Shown here: piece by piece, positions 9,260 through 22,344 of the stretch
Numbering within the stretch: position 1 is the stretch's first letter
How the letters are laid out: each line of letters starts with the position of its first letter
Assembly (NCBI GenBank): GCA_951217055.1
Contig: OX578280.1
Span: 32,245,128 to 32,309,127 of the forward strand
Length of the DNA stretch: 64,000 nucleotides
DNA from: Gerris lacustris
Lineage: Eukaryota; Arthropoda; Insecta; Hemiptera; Gerridae
Direction: 5' to 3'
Position numbers and translations under genes: made by a program
The notes under the pieces: generated by a model
The model's input: only the letters and a program-made list of their open reading frames with translations
Databases searched by the model: none
What the model was told of the DNA's origin: nothing

Positions 9260-12146
9260 AATTATTCAACATTTTTTTCCCCAAAAAGTTTTGGCCTTAG
9301 AACCCAAATTTTTTGCATAGCGTCATTTATTACGGCTTTCTACATGACAAAAAATTAAGAACCCCGTAAAGGCGTCCAAACGAATTTTACGGGCATATAC
9401 AAATTTCAAAATTATGGGGGGGGGCCCGGAAAAATTTTTTTCCGGAAAATTCTTTCATAATCCTTTTTGTGGCGTCAAACAACGGGTGTATACCGAATTT
9501 GGTGAAAATCGGACCAACTTCCCAAAATTTGTCGAAATTTCCCTGATTTTGCGGTTCTCGATTTCGGGAAATTTTTTGGTTGACAACCATATACGTGTTA
9601 TACATGGTTGGAAAGATTTTTTTTTTTCAGTGGGGGGTCCTACTCTTGAAAATTTTTTTCCCCGACCAATACTTTCCGAGATAATGGCGTTCAAACATTT
9701 GAACTTTTTGGCGGGAAACCATGTTTTTCGGGCTTATCTCTGAAAATATTGGTCGCGAAGAAAAAAGTTCAAGAGTGTCTCCCCTATTAAAAAAAAATTA
9801 GCTTTCCAACCATGTATAACACATATGGGGTCGTCGACCAAAAAAAAAAAAATTTTTTTTTCCCCAAAATGAAGCTAGGCGACCCGTGATTATTTTGGCG
9901 AAAATCGAAAGTCGCCCGATCGGGTCGACATATATATCATTTTAAAGGTTTTGGCAAGGCGATCAAGAAAAACTATAATTTTACCCTTAAAAAGCAATTT
10001 GGGGAAATTTAAGAGGCAAAGAACGGGTGAAAATTGGGATTTTAGTACGTAATTCAATTTCAATCTCTCGTAGTGGGCGTACTATAAGTCCGACCGCCTT
10101 GTGCCATATATGGGCTTAAAGGTCCATTCGCGGGCTACAAAAAAGGCCGATAGAGTTTTTCTCCACGGGATACAGGGAAAACGTTAAGCCACTCCGAACC
10201 TCGAAAAAGTGTGGATTTATTAATATTACACTGAACCCCAGATTATTCAACATTTTTTTCCCCAAACATTTATTGACTTAAAAGCCTAATTTTTTGCATA
10301 GCGACATTAATTACGGATTTCTACATGACAAAAAATTAAGAACCCCGTAAAGGCGTCCAAACCAATTTTATGGGCATATAAAAATTTAAAAATTATGGGG
10401 GGGGCCCCGAAAATTTTTTTTCGGGAAAATTCTTTCATAATCCTTTTTGTGGTGTCAAACAACGGGTGTATACTAAATTTGGTGAAAATCGGACCACCTT
10501 CCAAATATTTGTCGAAATTTCCCTGATTTTGCGGTTCTCGATTTCGGGAAATTTTTTGGTCGACAACCATATACGTGTTATACATGGTTGGAAAGATTTT
10601 TTTTTTAAGGGGGGGGTCCTACTCTTGAAAATTTTTTTCCCCGACCAATACTTTCCGAGATAATGGCGTTCAAACATTTGAACTTTTTGGCGGGAAACCA
10701 TGTTTTTCGGGCTTTTCTCGGAAAATATTGGTCTCGAAGAAAAAAGTTCGAGAGTGTCTCCCCTATTAAAAAAAAATTAGCTTTCCAACCATGTATAACA
10801 CATGTGGGGTCGTCGACCAAAAAAAAAAAATTTTTTTTTCCCCCAAAATGAACCTAGGCTAGGACCCGTGATTATTTTAGCGAAAATCGAAAGTCGCCCG
10901 ATCGGGTCGACATATATATCATTTTAAAGGTTTTGGCAAGGCGATTAAGAAAAACTATAATTTTACCCTTAAAAAGCAATTTGGGGAAATTTAAGAGGCT
11001 AAGAACGGGTGAAAATCGGGTTTTTAGTACGTAATTCAATTTCAATCTCTCGTAGTGGGCGTACTATAAGTCCGACCGCCTCGTGTCATATATGGGCTTA
11101 AAGGTCCATTCGCGGGCTACAAAAAAGGCCTATAGAATTTTTCTCCACGGGATACAGGGAAAAAGTTGAGCCATTCCGAACCTCGAAAAAGTGTGGATTT
11201 ATTAATTTTACACTGAACCCCAAATTATTCAACATTTTTTCCCCAAAAAAGTTTTAGCCTTAGAACCCTAATTTTTTGCATAGCGTCATTTATTACGGCT
11301 TTCTACATGACAAAAAATTAAGAACCCCGTAAAGGCGTCCAAACGAATTTTATGGCCATATACAAATTTCAAAATTATGGGGGGGGGGCCCGGAAATTTT
11401 TTTTTCGGGGAAATTCTTTCATAATCCTTTTTGTGGTGTCAAACAACGGGTGAATACCGAATTTGGTGAAAATCGGACCACCTTCCAAAAATTTGTCGAA
11501 ATTTCCCTGATTTTGCCGTTCTCGATTTCGGGAAATTTTTTGGTCGACAACCATATACGTGTTATACATGGTTGGAAAGATCTTTTTTTTTCAGGGGGGG
11601 GTCCTACTCTTGAAAATTTTTTTCCCCGACCAATACTTTCCGAGATAATGGCGTTCAAACATTTGAACTTTTTGGCGGGAAACCATGTTTTTCGGGCTTT
11701 TCTCGGAAAATATTGGTCGCGAAGAAAAAAGTTCGAGAGTGTCTCCCCTATTAAAAAAAAATTAGCTTTCCAACCATGTATAACACATGTGGGGTCGTCG
11801 ACCAAAAAAAAAAATTTTTTTTTTCCCCCAAAATGAAGCTAGGCTAGGACCCGTGATTATTTTGGCGAAAATCGAAAGTCGCCCGATCGGGTCGACATAT
11901 ATATCATTTTAAAGGTTTTGGCAAGGCGATTAAGAAAAACTATAATTTTACCCTTAAAAAGCAATTTGGGGAAATTTAAGAGGCAAAGAACGGGTGAAAA
12001 TTGGGATTTTAGTACGTAATTCAATTTCAATGTCTCGTAGTGGGCGTACTTTAGGTCCGACCGCGTTGTGCCATATATGGGCTTAAAGGTCTATTTGCGG
12101 GCTGCAAAAAAGGCTTATAGAGTTTTTCTCCACGGGATACGGGGAA
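9260..12146. repeat. 983-bp modules x3, cassette 2
   Basis: Inverted repeats at 9,577-9,840, 10,557-10,818 and 11,541-11,804. After the first one the common 'gctaggctaggacccg' is shortened to 'gctaggcgacccg' (9,872-9,887). Confidence 0.9.
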
Positions 12147-14027
12147 AACGCTATGGCGATTTGTAGAATTTCAAAAAAGCCCTTAAAAAGATATTCGGGC
12201 CCCCCCACTGCGCCCGGGCACCGGTGAAAAAAAAATCGAAGAAGGTTTCGGTAAAGCACCGTGAATTGAAGACGCCCACCGAAAATCAACCCGATATTCG
12301 CATTATAGAGGGAGCTACGGCGGTTTAAAGTCGAAAAAAGCGGTATAAAAGGTAGCGTCAAAAAATACGTAATTTTCGAAATTTCGACATTTTTTTTCTC
12401 TAAAACTATAAGTCGTAGGACCCTAATTTTTTGTATAGTGTTATTTATTACATATGTCTACACGTGAAAAAATCAAGGGCCCCATAAAATAAATAGGGAA
12501 AATGTTAAGGGCAGACGAAAATTTCAAAAATTCGGGGGGGGCCCCAAAATCGAAATTTCGAAAAACGAAGGGCTCGTTGGTGTGTCCGACACCCAACCTG
12601 AAAAGGTGCAATTGGTCCCAATTCCCCACTTTTAAAACCCTAGGAGGAGATACAAATACTTTTTTGCAAGTCGTTAACTGAAATTTCACTTTTTTCGGAT
12701 TTTATCCCCCCCGTACGGCGCCCGGAAACCGGCGAAAAAAAAACGAAAGAGGTTTCGTGTAGAGGACAGATGGGGTCAGACGCCCCATAAGTTTCGTTCG
12801 CCTCATCGCATTTTAAGGGGGGCTACGGGGGCCCCGAAGTTAAAAAAAAAAAATTACGAAATTCCGATTTTTTTTACATTTCCCCCTCCAGGAAGAGAAC
12901 CGTCGGAGTCAAGAAAACAAAAAAACCGGTTCTCGTAGACAACTATGCGATGAAACTACCCTGCGAGTCCCGTCGGGAAATTCTCAAGTTGAAGAGGGGG
13001 GTGCAGAGTTTGAAGTCGGCAAGGTCGGTTTTTCGACCGAAATTTCCCGAAATTTCGGTTTTCGCCCCCCCACGGGAAAAATGTCGATAGCTAAGAAAAA
13101 AGAAAGACGGTTTCTCGTAGTCCACTACGCCCTGAAACTACCCTGCGAGTCCCGTCGGGAAATTCTCAAGTTGAAGAGGGGGGTGCAGAGTTTGAAGTTC
13201 GCTGGGTCGGCGCTAAAAACACGTAAATCGGCCCGTCGGCGGTACGCGGTCCGCCCCCGCCGCCGCCCCCCGCCTCCGACCGCCCCTCGGTATTTTTTTC
13301 CTTAAACCTACCGGCGAAACCTACCGGACGCCCTTCAAACGGTATTTCCCCTACACATACTCTCGGAGAAAAAAAATGACGAAATTTTTTTTTTCGCATT
13401 TTCCGTTCTGCGGTAAAACGGGGGGGCTTCCCGACGCCAAACGGAAAGTAGGGAAAATCCGCGGGTGGTATTTTCTCACCCGTGGGACTCCCCCCTAAAA
13501 TGTATCAGGTGGAAAAAAATTCGGCGTGCGCGGTTGCCGCGCCGCGATTTTTCGAAATATCTTTTTCCCCCCGAAAAACGGTTTTTTCCGCATAACTCGA
13601 AAACGGAGGACCGCAGCGGTCCGACCCAAAGGACCTTTTTTGTAGGGCACTCGATTTAGGAAAAAATAGTTTTTTGTTTTTTTTTTAAAGTGAATAGGGA
13701 AAAAGATACACGCGGTCGAAAAAGGCCCCAAAATGGGGTGTTTTCGATTTTTAGCGCCCCCCCTGTGCGTCGGGGGGGAAAAAGTTTCGAACAAAAGACG
13801 TTCCCCCCGGGGGGCCCCACGACGCCCGGGGGTCGGAATATTTTTTTTCTCTCACCCGCGCCCCCCAGGACCCACCGGGAAATCGGGCATTCCCGACGGG
13901 AATATCTCGGAAACGGCTAATCCGAGAGCGGCGAGCCCGATTTTCCCCATTGTCGGGACCGGACCCGACCCTCCCCCCCCCCTAACTCCCCCCTACCACC
14001 CCCAGGGAAAAAAAATCCTTCCTGAAA
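12147..14027. repeat. Family A tail, cassette 2
   Basis: Two 185-bp subrepeats (near 12,957 and 13,139). A replaced stretch near 12,655-12,700 (actttttt...gttaactg) stands where sisters read 'cgcgaaaattaccacatccg'. C-rich tract 13,964-14,003. Confidence 0.87.
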
Positions 14028-14082
14028 TAGTATATATATACTAGCTGGTCCCGTGGCCGCCGCAAGCGGCGGCCAACGGGAC
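14028..14082. other. Cassette boundary A3
   Basis: Perfect 16-bp TA palindrome (14,028-14,043), GC hairpin 14,048-14,082. Confidence 0.9.
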
Positions 14083-14095
14083 GCAGCTAGCGGTC

Positions 14096-14305
14096 AGCGC
14101 CGGTATAGTGTTGGCGCCCGTATAGTGTTGGCGCCGGTATAGTGTTGGCGCCGGTATAGTGTTGGCGCCGGTATAGTGTTGGCGCCGGTACAGTGTCGGC
14201 GTCGGTACAGTGTTGGCGCCGGTACAGTGTCGGCGCCGGTGTAGTGTTGGCGCCGGTATAGTGTCGGCGCCGGTATAGTGTCGGCGCCCGTACGGAGTCG
14301 GCGCT
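14096..14305. repeat. 17-bp minisatellite, cassette 3
   Basis: 210 bp. It carries a gtcggcgtcgg variant near 14,190, shared with cassette 4. Confidence 0.93.
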
Positions 14306-14669
14306 CGACAGGTCGGGTTCGGTGAAAATCGAAAGTCGCCCGATCGGGTCGATATACATATCGTTTCAAAGGTTTCGGCACGGCGGTCGAGAAGAACCGT
14401 AGTTTTACCCGGATAAAGCCGTTTGGGGAAATTTTGAAGGCTGAAAACGGGTGAAAGTCGGGTTTTTAGTGCGCAGTTCAATTTCAATCTCCCGTAGCGG
14501 GCGTACTTGAGGTCCGACCGCCTCGTGTCATATACGGGCTTAAAGGTCTATTTGCGGGCTACAAAAAAGTCCCGTAGCGTTTTTCTCCAGGGGATACGGG
14601 GAAAAAGGTAGGCCACTTGGAAGAGCGGAAAAAGGCGGATTAATTAATTTTAGACTGAACCCCAAATTA

Positions 14670-16566
14670 TTCAACATTTATTTCCCCAAAAAGTTTTAGC
14701 CTTAGGACCCTAATTGTTTGCATAGCGTCATTTATTACTGCTTTCTACATGAAAAAAAATTAGGAACCCCGTAAAGGCGTCCAAACAAATTTTATGGGCA
14801 TATAAAAATTTAAAAATTATGGGGGGGGCCCCGAAATTTTTTTTTCGGGAAAATTCTTTCATAATCCTTTTTGTGGTGTCGAACAACGGGTGTATACCGA
14901 ATTTGGTGAAAATCGGACCACCTTCCAAAAATTTGTCGAAATTTCCCTGATTTTGCCGTTCTCGATTTCGGGAAATTTTTTGGTCGACAACCATATACGT
15001 GTTATACATGGTTGGAAAGATCTTTTTTTTTCAGGGGGGGGTCCTACTCTTGAAAATTTTTTTCCCCGACCAATACTTTCCGAGATAATGGCGTTCAAAC
15101 ATTTGAACTTTTTGGCGGGAAACCATGTTTTTCGGGCTTTTCTCGGAAAATATTGGTCGCGAAGAAAAAAGTTCAAGAGTGTCTGCCCTATTAAAAAAAA
15201 ATTAGCTTTCCAACCATGTATAACACATGTGGGGTCGTCGACCAAAAAAAAAAAATTTTTTTTTCCCCCAAAATGAAGCTAGGCTAGGACCCGTGATTAT
15301 TTTAGCGAAAATCGAAAGTCGCCCGATCGGGTCGACATATATATCATTTTAAAGGTTTTGGCAAGGCGATCAAGAAAAACTATAATTTTACCCTTAAAAA
15401 GCAATTTGGGAAAATTTTAGAGGCTAAGAACGGGTGAAAATTGGGTTTTTAGTACGTAATTCAATTTCAATCTCTCGTAGTGGGCGTACTATAAGTCCGA
15501 CCGCCTCGTGTCATATATGGGCTTAAAGGTCTATTCGCGGGCTACAAAAAAGGAACATAGAGTTTTTCTCCACGGCATACAGGGAAAAAGTTGAGCCACT
15601 TCGAACCTCGAAGAAGTGTGGTTTTATTAATATTACACTGAAACCCACATTATTTATCATTTTTTTCCCCAAAAAGCTTTAGCCTTAGAACCCAAATTTT
15701 TTGTAGCGTCATACATTACAGCTTCCTACACGTAAAAAATTTAAGAACCCCGTAAATGCGTCTAAACAAATTTTATGGGCATATAAAAATTTCAAAATTA
15801 TGGGGGGGAGGCCCGGAAATTTTTTTTCCGGACAATTCTTTCATAATCCTTTTTGTGGTGTCAAACAACGGGTGCATACCAAATTTGGGGAAATTCGGAG
15901 CACCTTGCAAAAATTTGTCGAAATTTCCCAGATTTTGCCGTTCTCGATTTCGAGAAATTTTTTGGTCGACAACCATATACGTGTTATACATGGTTGGAAA
16001 GATCTTTTTTTTTCAGTGGGGGGTCCTACTCTTGAAAATTTTTTTCCCCGACCAATACTTTCCGAGATAATGGCGTTCAAACATTTGAACTTTTTGGCGG
16101 GAAACCATGTTTTTCGGGCTTTTCTCGGAAAATATTGGTCGCGAAGAAAAAAGTTTGAGAGTGTCTCCCCTATTAAAAAAAAATTAGCTTTCCAACCATG
16201 TATAACACATGTGGGGTCGTCGACCAAAAAAAAAAATTTTTTTTTCCCCCAAAATGAAGCTAGGCTAGGACCCGTGATTATTTTAGCGAAAATCGAAAGT
16301 CGCCCGATCGGGTCGACATATATATCATTTTAAAGGTTTTGGCAAGGCGATCAAGAAAAACTATAATTTTACCCTTAGAAAGCAATTTGGGGAAATTTAA
16401 GAGGCTAAGAACGGGTGAAAATTGGGTTTTTAGTACGTAATTCAATTTCAATCTCTCGTAGTGAGCGTACTATAATTCCGACCGCCTCGTGTCATATATG
16501 GGCTTAAAGGTCTATTAGCGGGCTACAAAAAAGGCTATTAGAGTTTTTCTCCACGGGATACAGGGA
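14670..16566. repeat. 983-bp modules x2, cassette 3
   Basis: Inverted repeats at 14,981-15,244 and 15,963-16,226. The second module is the most diverged upstream of its inverted repeat ('accaaatttggggaaattcg' near 15,890). Confidence 0.9.
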
Positions 16567-18451
16567 AAATGTTATTCCGATTTGTAGAATTTCAAAAAAG
16601 CCCTTATAAAGATATTCGGCCCCCCCCACTGCGCCCAAGCACCGGTGAAAATAAAATCGAAGAAGTTTTCGGAAAAGCACCGTGAAATAAAGACGCCCAC
16701 CGAAAATCAACCCGATATTCGCATTATAGAGGGAGCTACGGCGGTTTAAAGTCGAAAAAAGCGGTATAAAAGGTAGCGTCAAAAAAGACGAAAATTTCGA
16801 AATTTCGTCATTTTTTTTCTCGAAAACTATAAGTCGTAGGACGCTGATTTTTTGTATAGCGTTATTCCTTACAGATGTCTATATTTAAAAAAATCAAGGG
16901 CCCAATAAATTAAATTGGGGAAATTTTATGGGCAGACGAAAATTTCAAAAATTCGGGGGGGGCCCTAAAATCGAAATTTCAAAAAACGAATGGCCCGGTC
17001 AGAGATCCGAGAGCAAACCTGAAAAGGTGCAATTGGTCCCGATTCCCCACTTTTAAAACCCTAGGAGGAGATACGACATTTACGCGGTAATTTCCCACTT
17101 CCGGTTTGGGCGAAAAACGTTTCGTCCCCCTCCCTACGGCGCCCGGAAACCGGCGAAAAAAAAACGAAAGAGGTTTCGTGTAGAGGACAGACGGGGTCAG
17201 ACGCCCCATAAGTTTCGTTCGCCTAATCGCATTTTAAGGGGGGCTACGGGGGCCCCGAAGTGAAAAAAAAAAAAGTACGAAATTTCGAATTTCTTGACAT
17301 TTCCCCCTCCAGGAAGAGAACCGTTTGCGGTGAAAAAAAAAATCGACCGGGCCCTTGAAGCGGACCGTACACCGGAAATACCCTGTGAGTCCCGTCGGGA
17401 AATTCCCAAATATAAGACAAAGCCCCCACACCCCAAGCGGGCAAAGTCGTGTTTTTCGGCCGAAATCGGCCCAAAATGGGGGTTTTCGCCCCCCCACGGG
17501 AAAAATGTCGTTAGCTAAGAAAAAAGGAAAACGGGTTCTCGTAGGCCGTCTTACGCCCGAACTACCCTGTGAGTCCCGTCGGGAAATTCCCAAAAATAAG
17601 GGTTTTCCCCCATGTCGGAAGCCGGCGGGGTCGGCCGAAAAATCGCGAAAATCGGCCCTTCGGCGGGACGCGGTCCGCCCCCGCCGCCGCCCCCCTCCTT
17701 CCACCGCCCCCCCGTATTTTTTTCTCGAAAGGTATCCCTCGTACCTACCGGACGCCCTTCAAACGGTATTTCCGGTGCTTTTAGTCTCGGAGAAAAAAAA
17801 TGACGAAAATTTTTTTTTCGCATTTTCCGTTTTGCGGTAAAACGGGGGGGGTTCCCGACGCCAAACGGAAAGCAGGGAAAATCCCGGGGGGGTATTTTCT
17901 CACCCGTGGGGCACCCCCCTAAATTGTATCAGGTCGGCAAAAATTCAGCGCGCGCGGTTGCCGCGCCGCGATTTTTTTAAATTTTCTTTTCCCCGCGAAA
18001 AACGGTTTTTTCCGCATAACTCGAAAACGGAGGACCGCAGCTGTCCGGTCCAAAGGACCTTTTTTGTAGGGCAGGAAATTTAGGGAAAAATAGTTTTTTG
18101 TTTTTTTTTTAAAGTGAACAGGGAAAAAGATACCGCGGCCCGAAAAAGGCCCCAAAATCGGGTGTTTTCGAATTTTAGCGCCCCCCCCGTCGGTAGGGGG
18201 GAAAAAAGTTTCGAGTAAAAGTTGTTCACCAATCGGGGCCCCACGACGCCCGGGGGTCGAAATATTTTTTTTCCCGCAACCGCGCCCCCCAGGTCCGACC
18301 GGGAAAACGGGCCTTCCCGACGGGAATATCTCGAAAACGGGTAATCGGAGGGCGCCCGTTTTCGCTCCCTGACCGATTTGGACCGGACCCGACCCCCGAC
18401 TCCCCCCGACTCCCCCCTACCTCCCCCAGGGAAAAAAAAAGCTTGCTGAAT
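16567..18451. repeat. Family A tail, cassette 3 (diverged)
   Basis: Two subrepeats (near 17,381 and 17,565), the second strongly diverged. C-rich tract 18,388-18,428 with at least four runs of five or more C, the best G-quadruplex candidate of the set (minus strand). Confidence 0.87.
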
Positions 18452-18506
18452 TAGTAATATATAACTAGCTGGTCCCGTGGCCGCCGCAAGCGGCGGCCAA
18501 CGGGAC
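18452..18506. other. Cassette boundary A4 (variant palindrome)
   Basis: The TA element reads tagtaatatataacta and is no longer a perfect palindrome. The hairpin at 18,472-18,506 is intact. Confidence 0.88.
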
Positions 18507-18519
18507 GCAGCCAGCGGTC

Positions 18520-18729
18520 AGCGCCGGTATAGTGTTGGCGCCCGTATAGTGTTGGCGCCGGTATAGTGTTGGCGCCGGTATAGTGTTGGCGCCGGTATAG
18601 TGTTGGCGCCGGTACAGTGTCGGCGTCGGTACAGTGTTGGCGCCGGTACAGTGTTGGCGCCGGTGTAGTGTCGGCGCCGGTATAGTGTCGGCGCCGGTAT
18701 AGTGCCGGCGCCCGTACGGAGTCGGCGCT
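18520..18729. repeat. 17-bp minisatellite, cassette 4
   Basis: 210 bp. It shares the 'tgtcggcgtcgg' variant with cassette 3 and has a private 'agtgccggcg' near 18,700. Confidence 0.93.
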
Positions 18730-19089
18730 CGACAGGTCGGGTTCGGTGAAAATCGAAAGTCGCCCGATCGGGTCGATATACATATCGTTTCAAAGGTTTC
18801 GGCACGGCGGTCGAGAAGAACCGTAGTTTTACCCGGATAAAGCCGTTTGGGGAAATTTTGAAGGCTGAAAACGGGTGATAGTCGGGTTTTTAGTGCGCAG
18901 TTCAATTTCAATCTCTCGTAGCGGGCGTACTTGAGGTCCGACCGCCTCGTGTCATATACGGGCTTAAAGGTCTATTTGCGGGCTACAAAAAAGTCCCGTC
19001 GCGTTTTTCTCCAGGGGATACGGGGAAAAAGGTAGGCCACTTGGAAGAGCGGAAAAAGGCGGATTTATTAATTTTAGACTGAACCCCAA

Positions 19090-20009
19090 ATTATTCAACA
19101 TTTTTTTCCCCAAAAAGTTTTAGCCTTGGAACCCAAATTTTTTGCATAGCGTCATTTATTACGGCTTTCTACATGACAAAAAATTAAGAACCCCGTAAAG
19201 GCGTCCAAACGAATTTTACGGGCATATACAAATTTCAAAATTATGGGGGGGGCCCGGAAAATTTTTTTTCGGGAAAATTCTTTCATAATCCTTTTTGTGG
19301 TGTCAAACAACGGGTGTATACCGAATTTGGTGAAAATCGGACCACCTTCCAAAAATTTGTCGAAATTTCCCTGATTTTGCCGTTCTCGATTTCGGGAAAT
19401 TTTTTGGTCGACAACCATATACGTGTTATACATGGTTGGAAAGATCTTTTTTTTTCAGGGGGGGGTCCTACTCTTGAAAATTTTTTTCCCCGACCAATAC
19501 TTTCCGAGATAATGGCGTTCAAACATTTGAACTTTTTGGCGGGAAACCATGTTTTTCGGGCTTATCTCGGAAAATATTGGTCGCGAAGAAAAAAGTTCAA
19601 GAGTGTCTCCCTTATTAAAAAAAAATTAGCTTTCCAACCATGTATAACACATATGGGGTCGTCGACCAAAAAAAAAAAAATTTTTTTTTCCCCAAAATGA
19701 AGCTAGGCTAGGACCCGTGATTATTTTAGCGAAAATCGAAAGTCGCCCGATCGGGTCGACATATATATCATTTTAAAGGTTCTTGCAAGGTGATCAAGAA
19801 AAACTATAATTTTACCCTTAAAAAGCAATTTGGGGAAATTTAAGAGGCTAAGAACGGGTGAAAATTGGGTTTTTAGTACGTAATTCAATTTCAATCTCTC
19901 GTAGTGGGCGTACTTTAGGTCCGACCGCGTCGTGCCATATATGTGCTTAAAGGTCTATTTGCGGGCTGCAAAAAAGGCTAATAGAGTTTTTCTCCACGGG
20001 ATACGGGGA
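19090..20009. repeat. 983-bp module x1, cassette 4
   Basis: A single module with its inverted repeat at 19,405-19,668, then direct passage into the tail. Confidence 0.9.
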
Positions 20010-21711
20010 AAACGCTATGGCGATTTGTAGAATTTCAAAAAAGCCCTTAAAAAGATATTCTGGCCCCCCCACTGCGCCCGGGCACCGGTGAAAAAAATAT
20101 AGAAGAAGATTTCGGAAAAGCACCGTGAAATAAAGATGCCCACAAAAAATCAACCCGATATTCGCATTATAGAGGGAGCTACGGTGGTTTAAAGTCGAAA
20201 AAAGCGGTATAAAAGGTAGCGTCAAAAAAGACGAAAATTTCGAAATTTTTGTCATTTTTTTTCTCGAAAACTATAAGTCGTAGGAGGCTAAATTTTTGTA
20301 TAGTGTTATTCCTTACACATGTCTACACGTTAAAAAATCAAGGGCCCCATAAAATAAATAGGGGAAATTTTATGGGCAGACGAAAATTTCAAAAATTCGG
20401 GGGGGGCCCCAAAATCGAAATTTCAAAAAACGAAGGGCTCGGTCAGAAATCCGGGACCTAACCTGAAAAGGTGCAATTGGTCCCAATTCCCCACTTTTAA
20501 AACCCTAGGAGGAGATACAACATTTACGCGAAAATTACCACATCCGGTTTTGGGCGAAAAACGATATGTCCCCCTCCCCACGTCGCCCGGAAACCGGCGA
20601 AAAAAAACCGAAAGAGGTTTCGTGTAGAGGACAGATGGGGTCAGACGCCCCATAAGTTTCGTTCGCCTCATCGCATTTTAAGGGGGGCTACGGGGGCCCC
20701 GAAGTTAAAAAAAAAAAATTACGAAATTCCGATTTTTTCTACATTTCCCCCTCCAGGAAGAAAAATGTCGTCAGTTAAGAAAAAAGAAAGACGGTTTCTC
20801 GTAGGCCACTATGCGCCGAAACTACCCTGCGAGTCCCGTCGGGAAATTCCCAAGTTGAAGGGGGGCGTGCAGAGTTTGAATTTCGCGGGGTCGGCCCCAA
20901 AAACGCTAAAATCGGCCTCTAAGAGGTACGCGGTCCGCCCCCGCCGCCGCCCCCCGCCTCCGACCGCCTTCGAAATTTTTTTCATTTAACCTACCGGCGA
21001 TACCTACCGGACGCCCTTCAAACTGTATTTCCCCGACCTTTACTCGCTGAGGAAAATAATGACGAAAATTTTTTTTTCGCATTTTCCGTTTTGCGGTAAG
21101 ACGGGGGGGCTTCCCGACGCCAAACGGAAAGTAGGGAAAATCCGCGGGTGGTGTTTTCTCACTCGTGGGACTACCCCCTAAAATGTATCAGGTGGAAAAA
21201 AATTCAGCGTGCGCGGTTGCCGCGCCGCGATTTTTTAAAGAAAAATTTTCCCCCCGAAAAACGTTTTTTTCCGCATAACTCGAAAACGTAGGACCGCAGC
21301 GGTCCGACCCAAAGGACCTTTTTTGTAGGGCACTCGATTTAGGAAAAAATAGTTTTTTGTTTTTTTTTTAAAGTGCATAGGGAAAAAGATACGGGCGTCC
21401 GAAAAAGGCCCCAAAAAGGGGTGTTTTCGAATTTTAGCGCCCCCCCTGACGGTCGGGGGGGAAAAAGTTTCCAACAAAAGACGTTCCCCCCGGGGGGCCC
21501 CACGACGCCCGGGGGTCGAAATATTTTTTTTCCCGCAACCGCGCCCCCCAGGTCCGACCGGGAAAACGGGCCTTCCCGACGGGAATATCTCGAAAACGGG
21601 TAATCTGAGGGCGGCGAGCTCGATTTTCCCCATTGTCGGGACCGGGTCCGACCCTCCCCCCCCCCCTAACTCCCCCCTACCACCCCCAGGGAAAAAAAAT
21701 CCTTCCTGAAT
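20010..21711. repeat. Family A tail, cassette 4 (short type)
   Basis: One subrepeat only (near 20,828). Nearly the same as the cassette 0 tail. C-rich tract 21,651-21,690. Confidence 0.87.
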
Positions 21712-21766
21712 TAGTATATATATACTAGCTGGTCCCGTGGCCGCCGCAAGCGGCGGCCAACGGGAC
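21712..21766. other. Cassette boundary A5
   Basis: Perfect 16-bp TA palindrome (21,712-21,727), GC hairpin 21,732-21,766. Confidence 0.9.
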
Positions 21767-21779
21767 GCAGCCAGCGGTC

Positions 21780-21989
21780 AGCGCCGGTATAGTGTTGGCG
21801 CCCGTATAGTGTTGGCGCCGGTATAGTGTTGGCGCCGGTATAGTGTTGGCGCCGGTATAGTGTTGGCGCCGGTACAGTGTTGGCGCCGGTACAGTGTTGG
21901 CGCCGGTACGGTGTCGGCGCCGGTGTAGTGTCGGCGCCGGTATAGTGTCGGCGCCGGTATAGTGTCGGCGCCCGTACGGAGTCGGCGCT
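21780..21989. repeat. 17-bp minisatellite, cassette 5
   Basis: 210 bp. It has a 'tacggtgtcgg' unit near 21,907, shared with cassette 6. Confidence 0.93.
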
Positions 21990-22344
21990 CGACAGGTCGG
22001 GTTCGGTGAAAATCGAAAGTCGCCCGATCGGGTCGATATAGATATCGTTTTAAAGGTTTCGGCACGGCGGTCGAGAAGAACCGTAGTTTTACCCGGATAA
22101 AGCCGTTTGGGGAAATTTAAAGGCTGAAAACGGGTGAAAGTCGGGTTTTTAGTGCGCAGTTCAATTTCAATCTCTCGTAGCGGGCGTACTTGAGGTCCGA
22201 CCGCCTCGTGTCATATACGGGCTTAAAGGTCTATTTGCGGGCTACAAAAAAGTCCCGTGGCGTTTATCTCCACGGGTTACGGGGACAAAGATATGCCACT
22301 TTGAAGAGCGGAAAAAGGCGGATTAATTAATTTTAGACTGAACC

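Larger units (their letters stand above)
8641..14045. repeat. Family A cassette 2 (three modules, 5,405 bp)
   Basis: Same order of parts as cassette 1. The first minisatellite unit is altered (gcgtgta instead of gccggta). The first module has lost the SalI-like gtcgac on its left inverted-repeat arm (ggttgac at 9,578). The module spacing is 980 and 984 bp. The head flank, 8,901-9,259, contains no separate feature. Confidence 0.88.
14046..18469. repeat. Family A cassette 3 (two modules, 4,424 bp)
   Basis: A two-module cassette. Its second module (inverted repeat 15,963-16,226) is more diverged upstream of the inverted repeat, around 15,700-15,960, which gives an unusually long but unsupported 177-codon frame at 15,800-16,333. 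The tail is also a diverged subtype: the hairpin ggaccgcagcggtcc found in sister tails is changed near 18,035. The boundary that follows is an imperfect TA palindrome. Confidence 0.88.
18470..21729. repeat. Family A cassette 4 (one module, 3,260 bp)
   Basis: This is the shortest intact cassette. It has one 983-bp module instead of two or three, and one 185-bp tail subrepeat instead of two. Both losses together account for its length: 4,424 minus 983 minus about 182 is 3,259. The tail is the sister of the tail in cassette 0, at an offset of 18,498 bp. Confidence 0.9.

Noticed and set aside
15800..16333. 177-codon plus-strand frame, the longest plus-strand frame in the window
   Set aside because: It is the same module sequence, open by chance in a diverged copy. 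No other module keeps the full frame, and it shows no domain.
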